From an uncultured Clostridia bacterium (GTDB lineage Bacteria > Bacillota > Clostridia > TANB77 > CAG-508), in assembly GCA_944391015.1 (NCBI GenBank), contig CALXRZ010000012.1, forward strand, positions 1 through 33,932: a DNA stretch of 33,932 nt, in the 5' to 3' direction. The notes beneath the pieces were generated by a model. The model was given only the letters and a program-made list of their open reading frames with translations. It did no database searches and was not told where the DNA came from. Both the position numbers and the translations under genes were made by a program. Below, piece by piece: positions 1 through 7,045 of this stretch (position 1 is its first letter; each line of letters opens with the position of its first letter).

Positions 1-219
1 ATAATGCAAAGATTAGCAGATTGGCAAGAATCAGCAGAACACGAAGAAGCAGAAGTACGCAATATGGGATATAGAGATGGCAAAGAGGCTGGAATACAAG
101 AAGGAAAAGAAGCAAAGAAGATAGAAATAGCAAAGAAAATGAAAGAAAAAAACATAGACGTCAGTACAATAGCAGAAATAACAGGTCTAACTGAGGAACA
201 AATTAGAAAAATAGAATAA
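1..219 (+). CDS. C-terminal tail of a PD-(D/E)XK nuclease (Rpn/transposase-family) protein, 5' partial
   Basis: The frame is open to the left edge (codon ATA at bases 1-3 precedes the first ATG), so this is the end of a longer gene. The roughly 70 visible residues are a charged helix with the repeat-like pattern GKEAGIQEGKEAKK, followed by a small helix-turn-helix-like segment ending in ISxxTGLTxEQI form. This tail is typical of Rpn/PDDEXK_2 'transposase' proteins, where a Gly-Lys-Glu-rich tract precedes a short terminal motif. The nuclease domain itself lies outside the window, so the assignment rests only on the tail. A strong terminator follows 35 bases after the stop. Confidence 0.6.
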   Translation: MMQRLADWQESAEHEEAEVRNMGYRDGKEAGIQEGKEAKKIEIAKKMKEKNIDVSTIAEITGLTEEQIRKIE

Positions 220-251
220 AAAATAGTGTTAAAGAAATTAAAATGAGAAAA

Positions 252-291
252 AACGAGTACAAAAAGGTCACTCCTCTTTGTACTCATTTTT
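252..291 (+). terminator. Rho-independent terminator
   Basis: GAGTACAAA (255-263) pairs perfectly with TTTGTACTC (277-285), followed by ATTTTT. It closes the nuclease-tail gene. The A-rich 5' flank would also give a T run on the other strand. Confidence 0.85.
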
Positions 292-448
292 CCATAGATA
301 GTAATTTTAACCAAAAGTCAATAGCTGAAAAAACGAGAAAAAAAGAGAAAAAACGAGGAAAAGAGAGTAAAACTTAACATAAATTCAAATTAAGAAATTG
401 CCAAAAGTCTCAAAAAAAGTCAAAAAACGAGAAAAAAGAATATATAAT

Positions 449-477
449 TTGAAATTGCATAGAATATGTAGTATAAT
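449..477 (+). promoter_or_regulatory. Sigma-A promoter for the M23 peptidase gene
   Basis: TTGAAA at 449-454 and TATAAT at 472-477 are separated by 17 bases. The predicted start of transcription is near 484, which leaves a short leader carrying the AAAGGAG ribosome site at 497-503. The rest of 292-448 is low-complexity A-rich DNA with repeated AAAAACGAG units and no gene that I can support. Confidence 0.8.
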
Positions 478-511
478 AGAATTTGTCACGTTGCAAAAAG
501 GAGTGTGAAAA

Positions 512-1504
512 ATTATTTTAAACAGGAAAATTAAGTACTGTACAAAAGAAATTATTAGGCTTATAAATATAGTAGCAATTGCACTGTTTATAATAACATT
601 AATAGTTCTATTCAAATTCAACTTAGTATGTGAAGTAACCATTGCAGGAGAAACTGTTGGATATGTAGCAAACAAAAACGAATTTGAAGAAGAGGTAAAT
701 AATATAATAAATAAAGAAGAAGAGGCAAAACTATTTACTACAATAGAGAATATGCCAGAATATAAATTCAAATTAGTTGATAAGGCAGAACAAACAAATG
801 AAGAGACAATATTAGCCAAACTAGAAGATAATTCTGAAACAACATATAAACTATATGCCGTGACATTGGACGGGGAACAAAAAACCGTTTTAGCAAGCTT
901 AGAAGAAGCTGAAAAGATTGTTGATGAAATGACAGAAAAATATGAAGACGATTTAGAGTTAAATATTGGTATAGTTGATGTCATAACAACAGATAAGGAA
1001 GATGAAAGCACAGTAAAAGTTGCTAAAGCAACTTTAGATACTGATATAGAAAATAAAATAGAAGAAATAGAAGAAGAAATTGCGATTAAGCAAGAGATAG
1101 AATCTCATACCGTACAGGGCGTGTACTTAGAGGTTACACCGGTTTCTGGTATAATAACATCCAGATTTGGAAATAGAGAAAGTATAAGAAGTTATGGCCA
1201 CACAGGTTTAGATATTGCTGCACCAGGTGGAACACCAATTAAAGCTGCAGCAGATGGTACAGTTATATTTTCTGGATATAGTGGTGGATATGGTTACGTA
1301 GTAAAAATGGATAACGGAAATGGCGTAGAGACGTACTATGGACACTGTAGAGCATTATATGTATCAACAGGAGACGAAGTAGAGGCAGGAGACGTAATTG
1401 CAGCTGTAGGTTCTACTGGTAACTCAACAGGTAACCACTTACACTTTGAAGTAAGAGTAGACGGAGAAGAAGTAAACCCACAAAATTATTTGTATAATGA
1501 TTAA
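512..1504 (+). CDS. Membrane-anchored M23 family peptidoglycan endopeptidase, probable ATT start
   Basis: A cell-wall zinc metallopeptidase that cuts peptide cross-bridges outside the membrane. The reading frame is open from 509. An N-terminal membrane segment (about residues 14-34, INIVAIALFIITLIVLF) is followed by a charged, partly coiled stalk (about 40-200) and a complete M23 domain (about 210-325) with HTGLD (His230, Asp234), His278 and HLHFE (His309, His311). All zinc and catalytic residues are present. No ATG, GTG or TTG lies in frame upstream of the membrane segment; the next ATG (752) would remove it and has no ribosome site. The only well-spaced option is ATT at 512, eight bases after AAAGGAG. 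Alternatively one base too many in the A run at 508-512 breaks a GTG start at 505. At 330 residues the size is normal for SpoIIQ-like or general M23 proteins. It has its own promoter and terminator, so it is monocistronic. Confidence 0.88.
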   Translation: MILNRKIKYCTKEIIRLINIVAIALFIITLIVLFKFNLVCEVTIAGETVGYVANKNEFEEEVNNIINKEEEAKLFTTIENMPEYKFKLVDKAEQTNEETILAKLEDNSETTYKLYAVTLDGEQKTVLASLEEAEKIVDEMTEKYEDDLELNIGIVDVITTDKEDESTVKVAKATLDTDIENKIEEIEEEIAIKQEIESHTVQGVYLEVTPVSGIITSRFGNRESIRSYGHTGLDIAAPGGTPIKAAADGTVIFSGYSGGYGYVVKMDNGNGVETYYGHCRALYVSTGDEVEAGDVIAAVGSTGNSTGNHLHFEVRVDGEEVNPQNYLYND

Positions 1505-1508
1505 AAGA

Positions 1509-1535
1509 GACTAGGCATTTGTGCCTAGCCTTTTG
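1509..1535 (+). terminator. Rho-independent terminator after the M23 gene
   Basis: CTAGGCA (1511-1517), a TTTG loop, TGCCTAG (1522-1528), then CCTTTT. Perfect 7-bp stem. Confidence 0.85.
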
Positions 1536-1573
1536 TATGTATGCTAATTTCTTAATATAATTCATATTTTTAA

Positions 1574-1602
1574 TTGACTTTAGCAAATATAAGTTATAAA
1601 AT
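1574..1602 (+). promoter_or_regulatory. Probable promoter for plsX
   Basis: TTGACT at 1574-1579 and TAAAAT at 1597-1602, with a 17-base spacer, 50 bases before the plsX start. No FapR-type operator was recognised nearby. Confidence 0.6.
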
Positions 1603-1651
1603 AATAAAATAGTAATATATATTTTAAAAAACAAAAAACGGAGGAGTCAAA

Positions 1652-2707
1652 ATGATTATTCTACTAGATGCAATGGGTGGAGATAATGCGCCAGATGCAA
1701 ACATAAAAGGAGCAGTAAAAGCAATAAACCAAATTAAAGCAAAGGTAGTTTTAATAGGTAAAGAAGAAGTTATAAAAAATCGTATAAAAGAGTTATATGG
1801 AAAAGACAATATAAATGACATATCTCCAAGGCTTAGCATAAAAAATGCTACAGAAACAATAGAGATGGAGGATATACCAACACAAGCAATAAAACATAAA
1901 AAAGATTCATCAATGGTAGTAGGCTTTAATATGTTAAAATCTGGTGAGGGAGATGTATTTATTTCTGCTGGTAACTCAGGTGCATTACTTACAGGAGCAA
2001 CACTTCTAGTGGGAAGAATCAAAGGAATAGATAGACCAGCTTTAGCAGGAATTTTGCCAGCATATAAAAGCAGATTATTACTTATGGATTGTGGTTCAAA
2101 TACAAATTGTAAGCCAATAAATCTATTGCAATTTGCACAAATGTCAAGTATATATTTAAAAAATACATTTGGTATGGAAGCTCCAGCAATAGGCTTATTA
2201 AACATAGGAACCGAAGAAACAAAAGGAAATGAGCTTACAAAAGAGGCATATAAACTACTTAAGGAAAATGCAGAAAAGTTAGACATAAACTTTGTAGGTA
2301 ATGTAGAGGGAAGAGACGCATTTTCTGGAAAAATAGATGTTGTTGTAACAGACGGCTTTACTGGAAATGTTTTCTTAAAGTCAGTAGAGGGCTTGGGAAA
2401 ATTTGTAAAAAGAAGTTTAACTGAATGCTTAACACACAATCTTTTAACAAAAATAGCAGCACTTCCAAGTTTACCAGCAATAAAGAAATTCTCTAAAACA
2501 GTAGATTATAAAGAATATGGTGGAGCATTGTTCCTAGGAGTAAAAAAACCAGTAGTAAAAGCACACGGAAGTAGTGATGAAAAACTATTTGAATTCACTA
2601 TAAAACAGGCAGAAAAATTTGTAGAAAACAAGGCAGTAGATAAAATGATAGAAGCTTTTGAAGGAAATAAATCAGTTGTAGAGGAAAGTACTAATAGTGA
2701 AGAGTAG
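1652..2707 (+). CDS. plsX: Phosphate acyltransferase PlsX
   Basis: Makes acyl-phosphate from acyl-ACP and inorganic phosphate. This is the entry point of the PlsX/PlsY/PlsC route to phosphatidic acid, at the cytoplasmic face of the membrane. The N terminus (IILLDAMGGDNAP) and the central VGNVEGRD segment are hallmarks of the family, and 351 residues is close to the usual 330-350. The start is fixed by GGAGG at about 1641. The last 20 or so residues (KSVVEESTNSEE) are an acidic extension beyond the conserved core. Downstream lies acpP, which supplies the substrate carrier. The fabH, fabD and fabG genes that commonly sit between plsX and acpP in Firmicutes are absent here, and acpP has its own promoter. 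Confidence 0.97.
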   Translation: MIILLDAMGGDNAPDANIKGAVKAINQIKAKVVLIGKEEVIKNRIKELYGKDNINDISPRLSIKNATETIEMEDIPTQAIKHKKDSSMVVGFNMLKSGEGDVFISAGNSGALLTGATLLVGRIKGIDRPALAGILPAYKSRLLLMDCGSNTNCKPINLLQFAQMSSIYLKNTFGMEAPAIGLLNIGTEETKGNELTKEAYKLLKENAEKLDINFVGNVEGRDAFSGKIDVVVTDGFTGNVFLKSVEGLGKFVKRSLTECLTHNLLTKIAALPSLPAIKKFSKTVDYKEYGGALFLGVKKPVVKAHGSSDEKLFEFTIKQAEKFVENKAVDKMIEAFEGNKSVVEESTNSEE

Positions 2708-2827
2708 ATTATAAAATATAAAAAATTAAGACTAGTTAGTACAATAAAAAAACACATAAAAAAACTCTTGAAAGTACTGAAAAATGGGCAAATTAAGAAA
2801 GATTTTAACAAAAATTTATAAAATATA

Positions 2828-2856
2828 TTGACAATTAAAATAATATGTATTATTGT
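2828..2856 (+). promoter_or_regulatory. Promoter for acpP
   Basis: A perfect -35 box TTGACA (2828-2833), 17-base spacer and TATTGT (2851-2856). The gap between plsX and acpP (2708-2902) is otherwise very AT-rich with no gene. Confidence 0.7.
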
Positions 2857-2902
2857 TAGATAAACAAGTTTTAAGATAAATTTAAGGAGGTGAACTTATA
2901 TA

Positions 2903-3145
2903 ATGAGTTCAGAAGAAGTTTTTGAAAAAGTAAAAGGAATCATAGTTGAACAACTAGGAGTAGCTGAAACAGCAGTTACAATGGAAGCATCTTTTATAGA
3001 TGACTTAGGAGCTGATTCACTAGATATAGTAGAATTGATAATGGCTCTTGAAGAAGAGTTCGATATAGAAATACCAGATGCAGATGCAGAAAAGGTTGTT
3101 TCTGTAGGAGATGTTGTAGATTATATAAAAGATCATATAGCATAG
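2903..3145 (+). CDS. acpP: Acyl carrier protein
   Basis: Carries growing acyl chains on a 4'-phosphopantetheine arm in cytoplasmic fatty-acid synthesis. At 80 residues it is standard length. The attachment site is Ser39 in the canonical [13 protein letters not shown] motif, followed by the acidic helix II ([15 protein letters not shown]). The ribosome site AAGGAGG ends at 2890, 12 bases before the ATG, slightly long. Own promoter and strong terminator suggest independent high expression, as is usual for ACP. Confidence 0.97.
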   Translation: MSSEEVFEKVKGIIVEQLGVAETAVTMEASFIDDLGADSLDIVELIMALEEEFDIEIPDADAEKVVSVGDVVDYIKDHIA

Positions 3146-3148
3146 TAA

Positions 3149-3192
3149 AAAAAATGAGCAATAGTAAATATACTCTTAGCTCATTTTTTTTG
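3149..3192 (+). terminator. Rho-independent terminator after acpP
   Basis: AAAAATGAGC (3150-3159) pairs with GCTCATTTTT (3179-3188), with an inner AGTA/TACT helix in the loop and a T run continuing to 3191. The flanking A and T runs make it usable on both strands. Confidence 0.85.
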
Positions 3193-3381
3193 CGTTTTTT
3201 TATTGATGCCAGTTATGATTCTACATTAGCGATATGCTTATAATATTTAATAAACTCAGTTACGAAGCTATAAGGAAACTAGCATAATCGACGTAATTTA
3301 AAAAACCTCTTCCTTTTTCTGATTAAAAGGTGTATAATGTAACTGTTAAATTTATAGAAAAATAAGATATTGGGAGGAAAA

Positions 3382-4059
3382 ATGAATCTTGAAAAATTAG
3401 AAAAAAGTATAGGGTATACTTTTAAAGATAAAAATCTTCTAAAGAAAGCTTTAACCCATACTTCATTCGCATATGAAAATAAACTTGAGAGTAATGAAAA
3501 GCTAGAGTTTTTAGGAGATAGCATATTGGAGTATATATCAAGTAAATATATATACAATAATTATAAAAAGCTAAAAGAAGGTGAAATGACTAAAGTTAGA
3601 GCAGAAGTGGTTTGTGAGGATAGCCTATATAAAGTAGCTAAATCTCATAATTTTAGTGATTTTATTTTAGTAGGTAAAAGTGAAGCCAATAGTGGAGGAA
3701 ATTTTAAGCCAGCTATTTTAGCAGATAGTATAGAAGCAACCATAGCAGCTATATATTTTGATGGAGGATTAGAAGAAGCTGAAAAATTTATAATAAATAA
3801 TCTAAAAACAGCTATAGAGGAATCTACAAAACACGTAGGAATGAAAGACCACAAGACAGTTTTACAAGAAAAGTTGCAAGTAAATGGAGATGTATGTATA
3901 AAATATACAGTTATAAAAGAAACAGGACCGGACCACGATAAAACATTTACCGTAAAAGTAGAGGCAGACGGGAAAGAATTAGCAGTAGGAGAAGGTAGAA
4001 CAAAAAAAGCAGCTGAAATGGATGCGGCAGGTAATGCTTTAGAAAAATTTGCAAAATAG
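3382..4059 (+). CDS. rnc: Ribonuclease III
   Basis: Cuts double-stranded RNA in rRNA maturation and mRNA turnover. The N-terminal nuclease domain holds the signature EKLEFLGDSIL (Glu42, Asp46) and the second metal-binding pair Asp115/Glu118 in LADSIEAT; the C-terminal double-stranded-RNA-binding domain spans about residues 155-224 (HKTVLQEKLQ ... GRTKKAAEMDAA). The length, 225 residues, is typical. The start is the ATG at 3382 behind GGGAGG (3372-3377); an upstream in-frame TTG at 3370 overlaps that ribosome site and is rejected. The stop codon lies inside a dispersed repeat copy (4048-4075). In many Clostridia smc follows rnc; here the radical SAM gene follows and smc is not in the window. 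Confidence 0.97.
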   Translation: MNLEKLEKSIGYTFKDKNLLKKALTHTSFAYENKLESNEKLEFLGDSILEYISSKYIYNNYKKLKEGEMTKVRAEVVCEDSLYKVAKSHNFSDFILVGKSEANSGGNFKPAILADSIEATIAAIYFDGGLEEAEKFIINNLKTAIEESTKHVGMKDHKTVLQEKLQVNGDVCIKYTVIKETGPDHDKTFTVKVEADGKELAVGEGRTKKAAEMDAAGNALEKFAK

Positions 4060-4075
4060 GCCCATCCCTTTTTGC
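4048..4075 (-). repeat. Dispersed extragenic repeat, copy A (overlaps the rnc stop)
   Basis: On the minus strand this reads GGGATGGGCC followed by TATTTTGCAAA. Twenty of 21 bases match the copy at 17504-17524. It includes the last codons of rnc. Confidence 0.6.
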
Positions 4076-4107
4076 TGAAAGCTAGGAACAGATAGGAGGG
4101 TAGCAAT

Positions 4108-5148
4108 ATGAAGAAAGAATACATCATACCAATTTTTGTACCACATTTAGGTTGTCCAAATAATTGCACATTTTGCAATCAAAAGAAAATAAGTGGACAA
4201 ACTAAAATGGTAACCAAACAAGATGTAAAGGATACAATAGAATATTATCTCAAGAACTTTAAAGACGACCATAAATATGTGGAAGTTGCTTTTTTTGGTG
4301 GAAGCTTTACAGCAATAGAAAAAGAAAAGCAGGAAGAACTTTTGGAAGCAGTGCAAGAATACATACATAATAAAAAAGTGCATAGTATTAGAGTTTCTAC
4401 GAGACCAGATTGTATAGATAAGGATATTTTAAAGAGACTAAAAAAATATAATGTAAAAACAATAGAACTTGGAGTTCAATCTACAAACAATTATATATTA
4501 AGTAGATGTAAAAGAGGACATACGGGCGAAGATGTAAAAAAAGCATCAAAACTTATTAGAAGATATGGTTTTGTATTAGGTCATCAAATGATGGTAGGAC
4601 TTCCAGAAAGTACAAAACAAGACGAAATAAACACTGCAAAAGAGCTAATAAAACTAAAACCAGAAATTGTTAGAATTTACCCAGTGCTAGTTATTAAAGA
4701 TACTGAACTTGCTGAAGAATACCAAAGGGGAGAGTATACACCTCTTACAGTAGGACAAGCAGTGGAAAGATGCAAAGAGATTGTTGATTTATTCAATAGA
4801 AAGAAAATAACTGTTATAAGAATTGGATTGCAAAATACAGAAGAAATAACAGATCCAAGTTTAAAAGAAAGTAGTGTAGTTGCAGGACCATATCATCCAG
4901 CATTTAGACAATTAGTAGAGTCTAGTATGTGGTATGATAGTATAGTAAATGAGATTAAAAAGGTAAATGCAAAAGTCAAAAAAGTTAGAATAAAAGCAAA
5001 CGACAAAAATGTAAATAACATTATAGGTCATAAAAAAGAGAATATAACAAAACTAAAAGAAGTTTACGACGTAGATGTAATAATAGAAAAAGATGATAAT
5101 ATAAAGCCTGGCAAATTTGAATTAGAAGTATTAGAGTCGTATGAGTAA
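4108..5148 (+). CDS. Elp3-like radical SAM protein with a C-terminal KH-like segment
   Basis: A radical S-adenosylmethionine enzyme: the cluster-binding cysteines are Cys16, Cys20 and Cys23 in LGCPNNCTFCNQ, followed by FFGGSFTAI, the usual SAM-binding glycine stretch. The body (residues 1-270) resembles the radical SAM half of Elp3/COG1243 proteins, but there is no acetyltransferase domain. The C terminus (about 290-346) contains IIGHKKENI, which looks like the GxxG loop of a KH RNA-binding fold. The ribosome site AGGAGGG precedes the ATG. Genes of this type often sit between rnc and smc in Clostridia. The substrate is not known to me; the KH-like tail suggests RNA (inference). Confidence 0.85.
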   Translation: MKKEYIIPIFVPHLGCPNNCTFCNQKKISGQTKMVTKQDVKDTIEYYLKNFKDDHKYVEVAFFGGSFTAIEKEKQEELLEAVQEYIHNKKVHSIRVSTRPDCIDKDILKRLKKYNVKTIELGVQSTNNYILSRCKRGHTGEDVKKASKLIRRYGFVLGHQMMVGLPESTKQDEINTAKELIKLKPEIVRIYPVLVIKDTELAEEYQRGEYTPLTVGQAVERCKEIVDLFNRKKITVIRIGLQNTEEITDPSLKESSVVAGPYHPAFRQLVESSMWYDSIVNEIKKVNAKVKKVRIKANDKNVNNIIGHKKENITKLKEVYDVDVIIEKDDNIKPGKFELEVLESYE

Positions 5149-5220
5149 ATGAAAATACTTACATAAGAGCCACATTAAAAATTTGGCTATATTTATAAGA
5201 ATAAACATACAAGAATAAAA

Positions 5221-5258
5221 CACCTATTATTGGTAATAATACCAATAGTAGGTGTTTT
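5221..5258 (+). terminator. Rho-independent terminator after the radical SAM gene
   Basis: CACCTATTATTGGTA (5221-5235), ATAA loop, TACCAATAGTAGGTG (5240-5254): 15 bp with one G-T pair, then TTTT. Confidence 0.85.
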
Positions 5259-5260
5259 AA

Positions 5261-5289
5261 AATAATAGAAAATTGCATTTTCTATTATT
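5261..5289. repeat. Second, perfect hairpin next to the terminator
   Basis: AATAATAGAAAAT (5261-5273) and ATTTTCTATTATT (5277-5289) are perfect inverted repeats around a TGC loop, starting two bases after the terminator T run. There is no clear T run after it. The rest of the gap (5290-5419) shows no gene. Confidence 0.7.
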
Positions 5290-5419
5290 CTAAAAAGACA
5301 AATTGAATTCGATATTTTGTTACGTGACTCAAAACTTAAAATGACACTAATTTACTTTTGGGTCAGAAAATAAAAAAATAAGATAGATAGGAACTAATTT
5401 AGACATAAAGGAGAATCTG

Positions 5420-6280
5420 GTGAAAAAACTTATACGAACTCAAATTTTAATAAGAAAATATTTAAAAGAAGGGATAGAAATAATATTAGGCTGTGCTTTA
5501 ATGGCATTAGGAACATCTTTATTTTTATTACCCAACCAATTATCTTCTGGTGGCTTTGCTGGTATTGCTACAATCATTTATTACTTATTTAACTTGCCAT
5601 TAGGAACAACGATGTTAATTTTAAACATACCGTTAATTATACTAACTATAATAAAAGTAGGAAAAGAAACGGCAATAAAAGGCGTTATAGGAACTATAGT
5701 ATTATCTACTTTTATAGATATATTTGAAACATTTAATCCATTAACTGAAGATAGATTACTTGCTTGTATTTATGGTGGAATACTTATTGGACTTGGAACG
5801 GCTATAGTATTAAAAGCAAATGCTTCAACGGGAGGAACCGATTTACTAACATACATTATTAGAGCATATAAACCACACTTTAAAGCAAGCAATTTAATTG
5901 TTATGGTTGACATTAGTATAGTATTCTTAAATGTATTGTTCTTTAGAGAAATAGAAATAGGATTGTACTCTGCAATAGCAATATATTTAAGTGGAAAAAT
6001 GATTGACATTGTGTTTGAGGGAATTTATTTTACTAAAACTATGTTTATAGTTTCAAACAAATATAAAGAAATTGCGCAAGAGATAGGAAAAAAGCTGGAC
6101 AGAGGAAGCACAGCAATTTATGCAAAAGGAATGTATACTAGAGAAAGAAAAATGATACTATGGTGCGTTGCTTCAAGAGGAGAAGTAGCAAAGATAAAAG
6201 ACATTGCACAAGAAATAGACTCTAAAGCTTTTATAGTAATATCAAGCGCAAGAGAGGCCTGGGGAAAGGGGTTTAGGTAG
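5420..6280 (+). CDS. YitT family membrane protein (DUF161 + DUF2179)
   Basis: An integral membrane protein with about five to six hydrophobic segments in residues 18-200 (for example IEIILGCALMALGTSLFLLP and the glycine-rich ACIYGGILIGLGTAIVL) and the conserved ASTGGTDLL motif. The C-terminal soluble DUF2179 domain (about 205-286) includes DRGSTAIYAKGMYT and ends REAWGKGF. The length of 286 residues matches the YitT/YpjC/YqfU group. The start is GTG at 5420, six bases after AAAGGAG. The family's function is not established. It stands alone between the double hairpin and hicBA. Confidence 0.92.
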   Translation: MKKLIRTQILIRKYLKEGIEIILGCALMALGTSLFLLPNQLSSGGFAGIATIIYYLFNLPLGTTMLILNIPLIILTIIKVGKETAIKGVIGTIVLSTFIDIFETFNPLTEDRLLACIYGGILIGLGTAIVLKANASTGGTDLLTYIIRAYKPHFKASNLIVMVDISIVFLNVLFFREIEIGLYSAIAIYLSGKMIDIVFEGIYFTKTMFIVSNKYKEIAQEIGKKLDRGSTAIYAKGMYTRERKMILWCVASRGEVAKIKDIAQEIDSKAFIVISSAREAWGKGFR

Positions 6281-6343
6281 GAAGAGAGAGTCGGGGTGTT
6301 TTACACTTTTTATTTAATACAATAAAAAAATTTGCAAAAAGTA

Positions 6344-6372
6344 TTTACAAATTATGTAAATTATGATATGTA
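6344..6372 (+). promoter_or_regulatory. Possible hicBA promoter/operator
   Basis: TTTACA (6344-6349) and TGTAAA (6355-6360) form a perfect inverted repeat. TTTACA could serve as the -35 box with TATGTA at 6367-6372 as a weak -10 box (17-base spacer). Autorepression at such palindromes is common for toxin-antitoxin operons; here it is inference. Confidence 0.4.
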
Positions 6373-6404
6373 TATATTAAATTTTTATACGAGGATGTGA
6401 AACT

Positions 6405-6608
6405 ATGAGTATAAAGTATAATGTTATAATACAAAAAGAAGATGATTGGTATGTGGCTAAATGTATTGATAACAATGTTGCATCTCAAGGTAAGTCAATA
6501 GAAGAAGCTTTGGCTAATCTGAAAGAAGCAGTAGAATTATATTATCAAGATGAAGAGCCAGCCCAACCAAAACAAGTATTAGTAACAACATTGGAGGTGA
6601 CTATATGA
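6405..6608 (+). CDS. hicB: HicB family antitoxin (short form)
   Basis: Antitoxin that binds and blocks the HicA mRNA interferase. The 67 residues cover the compact HicB fold: YNVIIQKEDDWYVAKCID, the degenerate RNase-H-like strand pair, then QGKSIEEALANLKEAVELYY. There is no C-terminal DNA-binding domain, so it is the minimal type. A ribosome site (GAGGATG) precedes the ATG. It overlaps the toxin gene by four bases (ATGA), the usual coupling in these operons. The order antitoxin-toxin is the reverse of the E. coli hicAB operon but frequent elsewhere. Confidence 0.92.
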   Translation: MSIKYNVIIQKEDDWYVAKCIDNNVASQGKSIEEALANLKEAVELYYQDEEPAQPKQVLVTTLEVTI

Positions 6609-6832
6609 GTTCAAGTATTCCAATATTATCTGCTAAAGAAATAGTAAAGATTCTTAAAAAAATGGGATTTGTAAAGGTATCTCAAAAAGGTAGTCATGCA
6701 AAATATAAAAACATGCTAACACATAGAATTTGTATAGTCCCAATGCACGTACAAGTGGCAAGAGGAACATTGATAAGTATTTTGCAACAAGCTGATATAG
6801 AACTTCAAGTTTTTTTGGATCAATTACAATAA
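6605..6832 (+). CDS. hicA: HicA family mRNA interferase toxin
   Basis: Toxin with a double-stranded-RNA-binding-like fold that cleaves mRNA. The family pattern is clear: SAKEIVKILKKMGFVKVSQKGSH with the catalytic His31 in GSHAKY, then CIVPMHVQVARGTLISILQQADI. The length (75 residues) is slightly above the 60-70 usual for the family. The ATG overlaps the hicB stop, so translation is coupled. A weak 6-bp hairpin with a T-rich tail at 6898-6918 may end the transcript. Confidence 0.93.
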   Translation: MSSSIPILSAKEIVKILKKMGFVKVSQKGSHAKYKNMLTHRICIVPMHVQVARGTLISILQQADIELQVFLDQLQ

Positions 6833-7006
6833 ATTTTAAATCAAAACATTTATTTCTTTTTAAAATCCATTAAAAATAATTAAAAAATATTTAACACAAG
6901 TATGAACAATACTTTTATTTGTCGTACGAAAGTGACGTCTATAAAAAATTGTATCAATAAAGTTGTTATCTAAAAAATTCTATGCTAAAATAAAGGAGGA
7001 AACAGT

Positions 7007-7045
7007 ATGGAAAAAAACATTTACAAGAAAGGACGGAGAACATAA
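7007..7045 (+). CDS. Twelve-codon leader ORF before the DNA glycosylase
   Basis: ATG at 7007 is preceded by a strong AAAGGAGG (6992-6999) and encodes MEKNIYKKGRRT. Its stop codon TAA (7043-7045) is directly followed by the ATG of the glycosylase gene. The peptide is very basic (5 of 12 Lys/Arg). A leader or coupling role is possible; equally it could be a fortuitous ORF. A candidate promoter (TTGTTA 6963, TGCTAAAAT ending 6991) would begin transcription inside the ribosome site, which argues that either that promoter or this ORF is not real. Confidence 0.35.
   Translation: MEKNIYKKGRRT

Noticed and set aside
4..219. Complete 71-residue gene starting at base 4
   Set aside because: The frame is open to the window edge and no ribosome site is visible; the content is a typical protein tail.
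1624..2811. Long minus-strand frames over plsX and similar antisense frames over most genes (for example 10748-11071, 26276-26593, 27311-27670)
   Set aside because: They are Ser/Phe/Ile-rich mirror frames of strongly supported plus-strand genes, with no ribosome sites.
3230..3345. Promoter for rnc (TATAAT at 3333-3338)
   Set aside because: The -10 box is perfect but no acceptable -35 box lies 16-18 bases upstream and no extended -10 TGn is in register.
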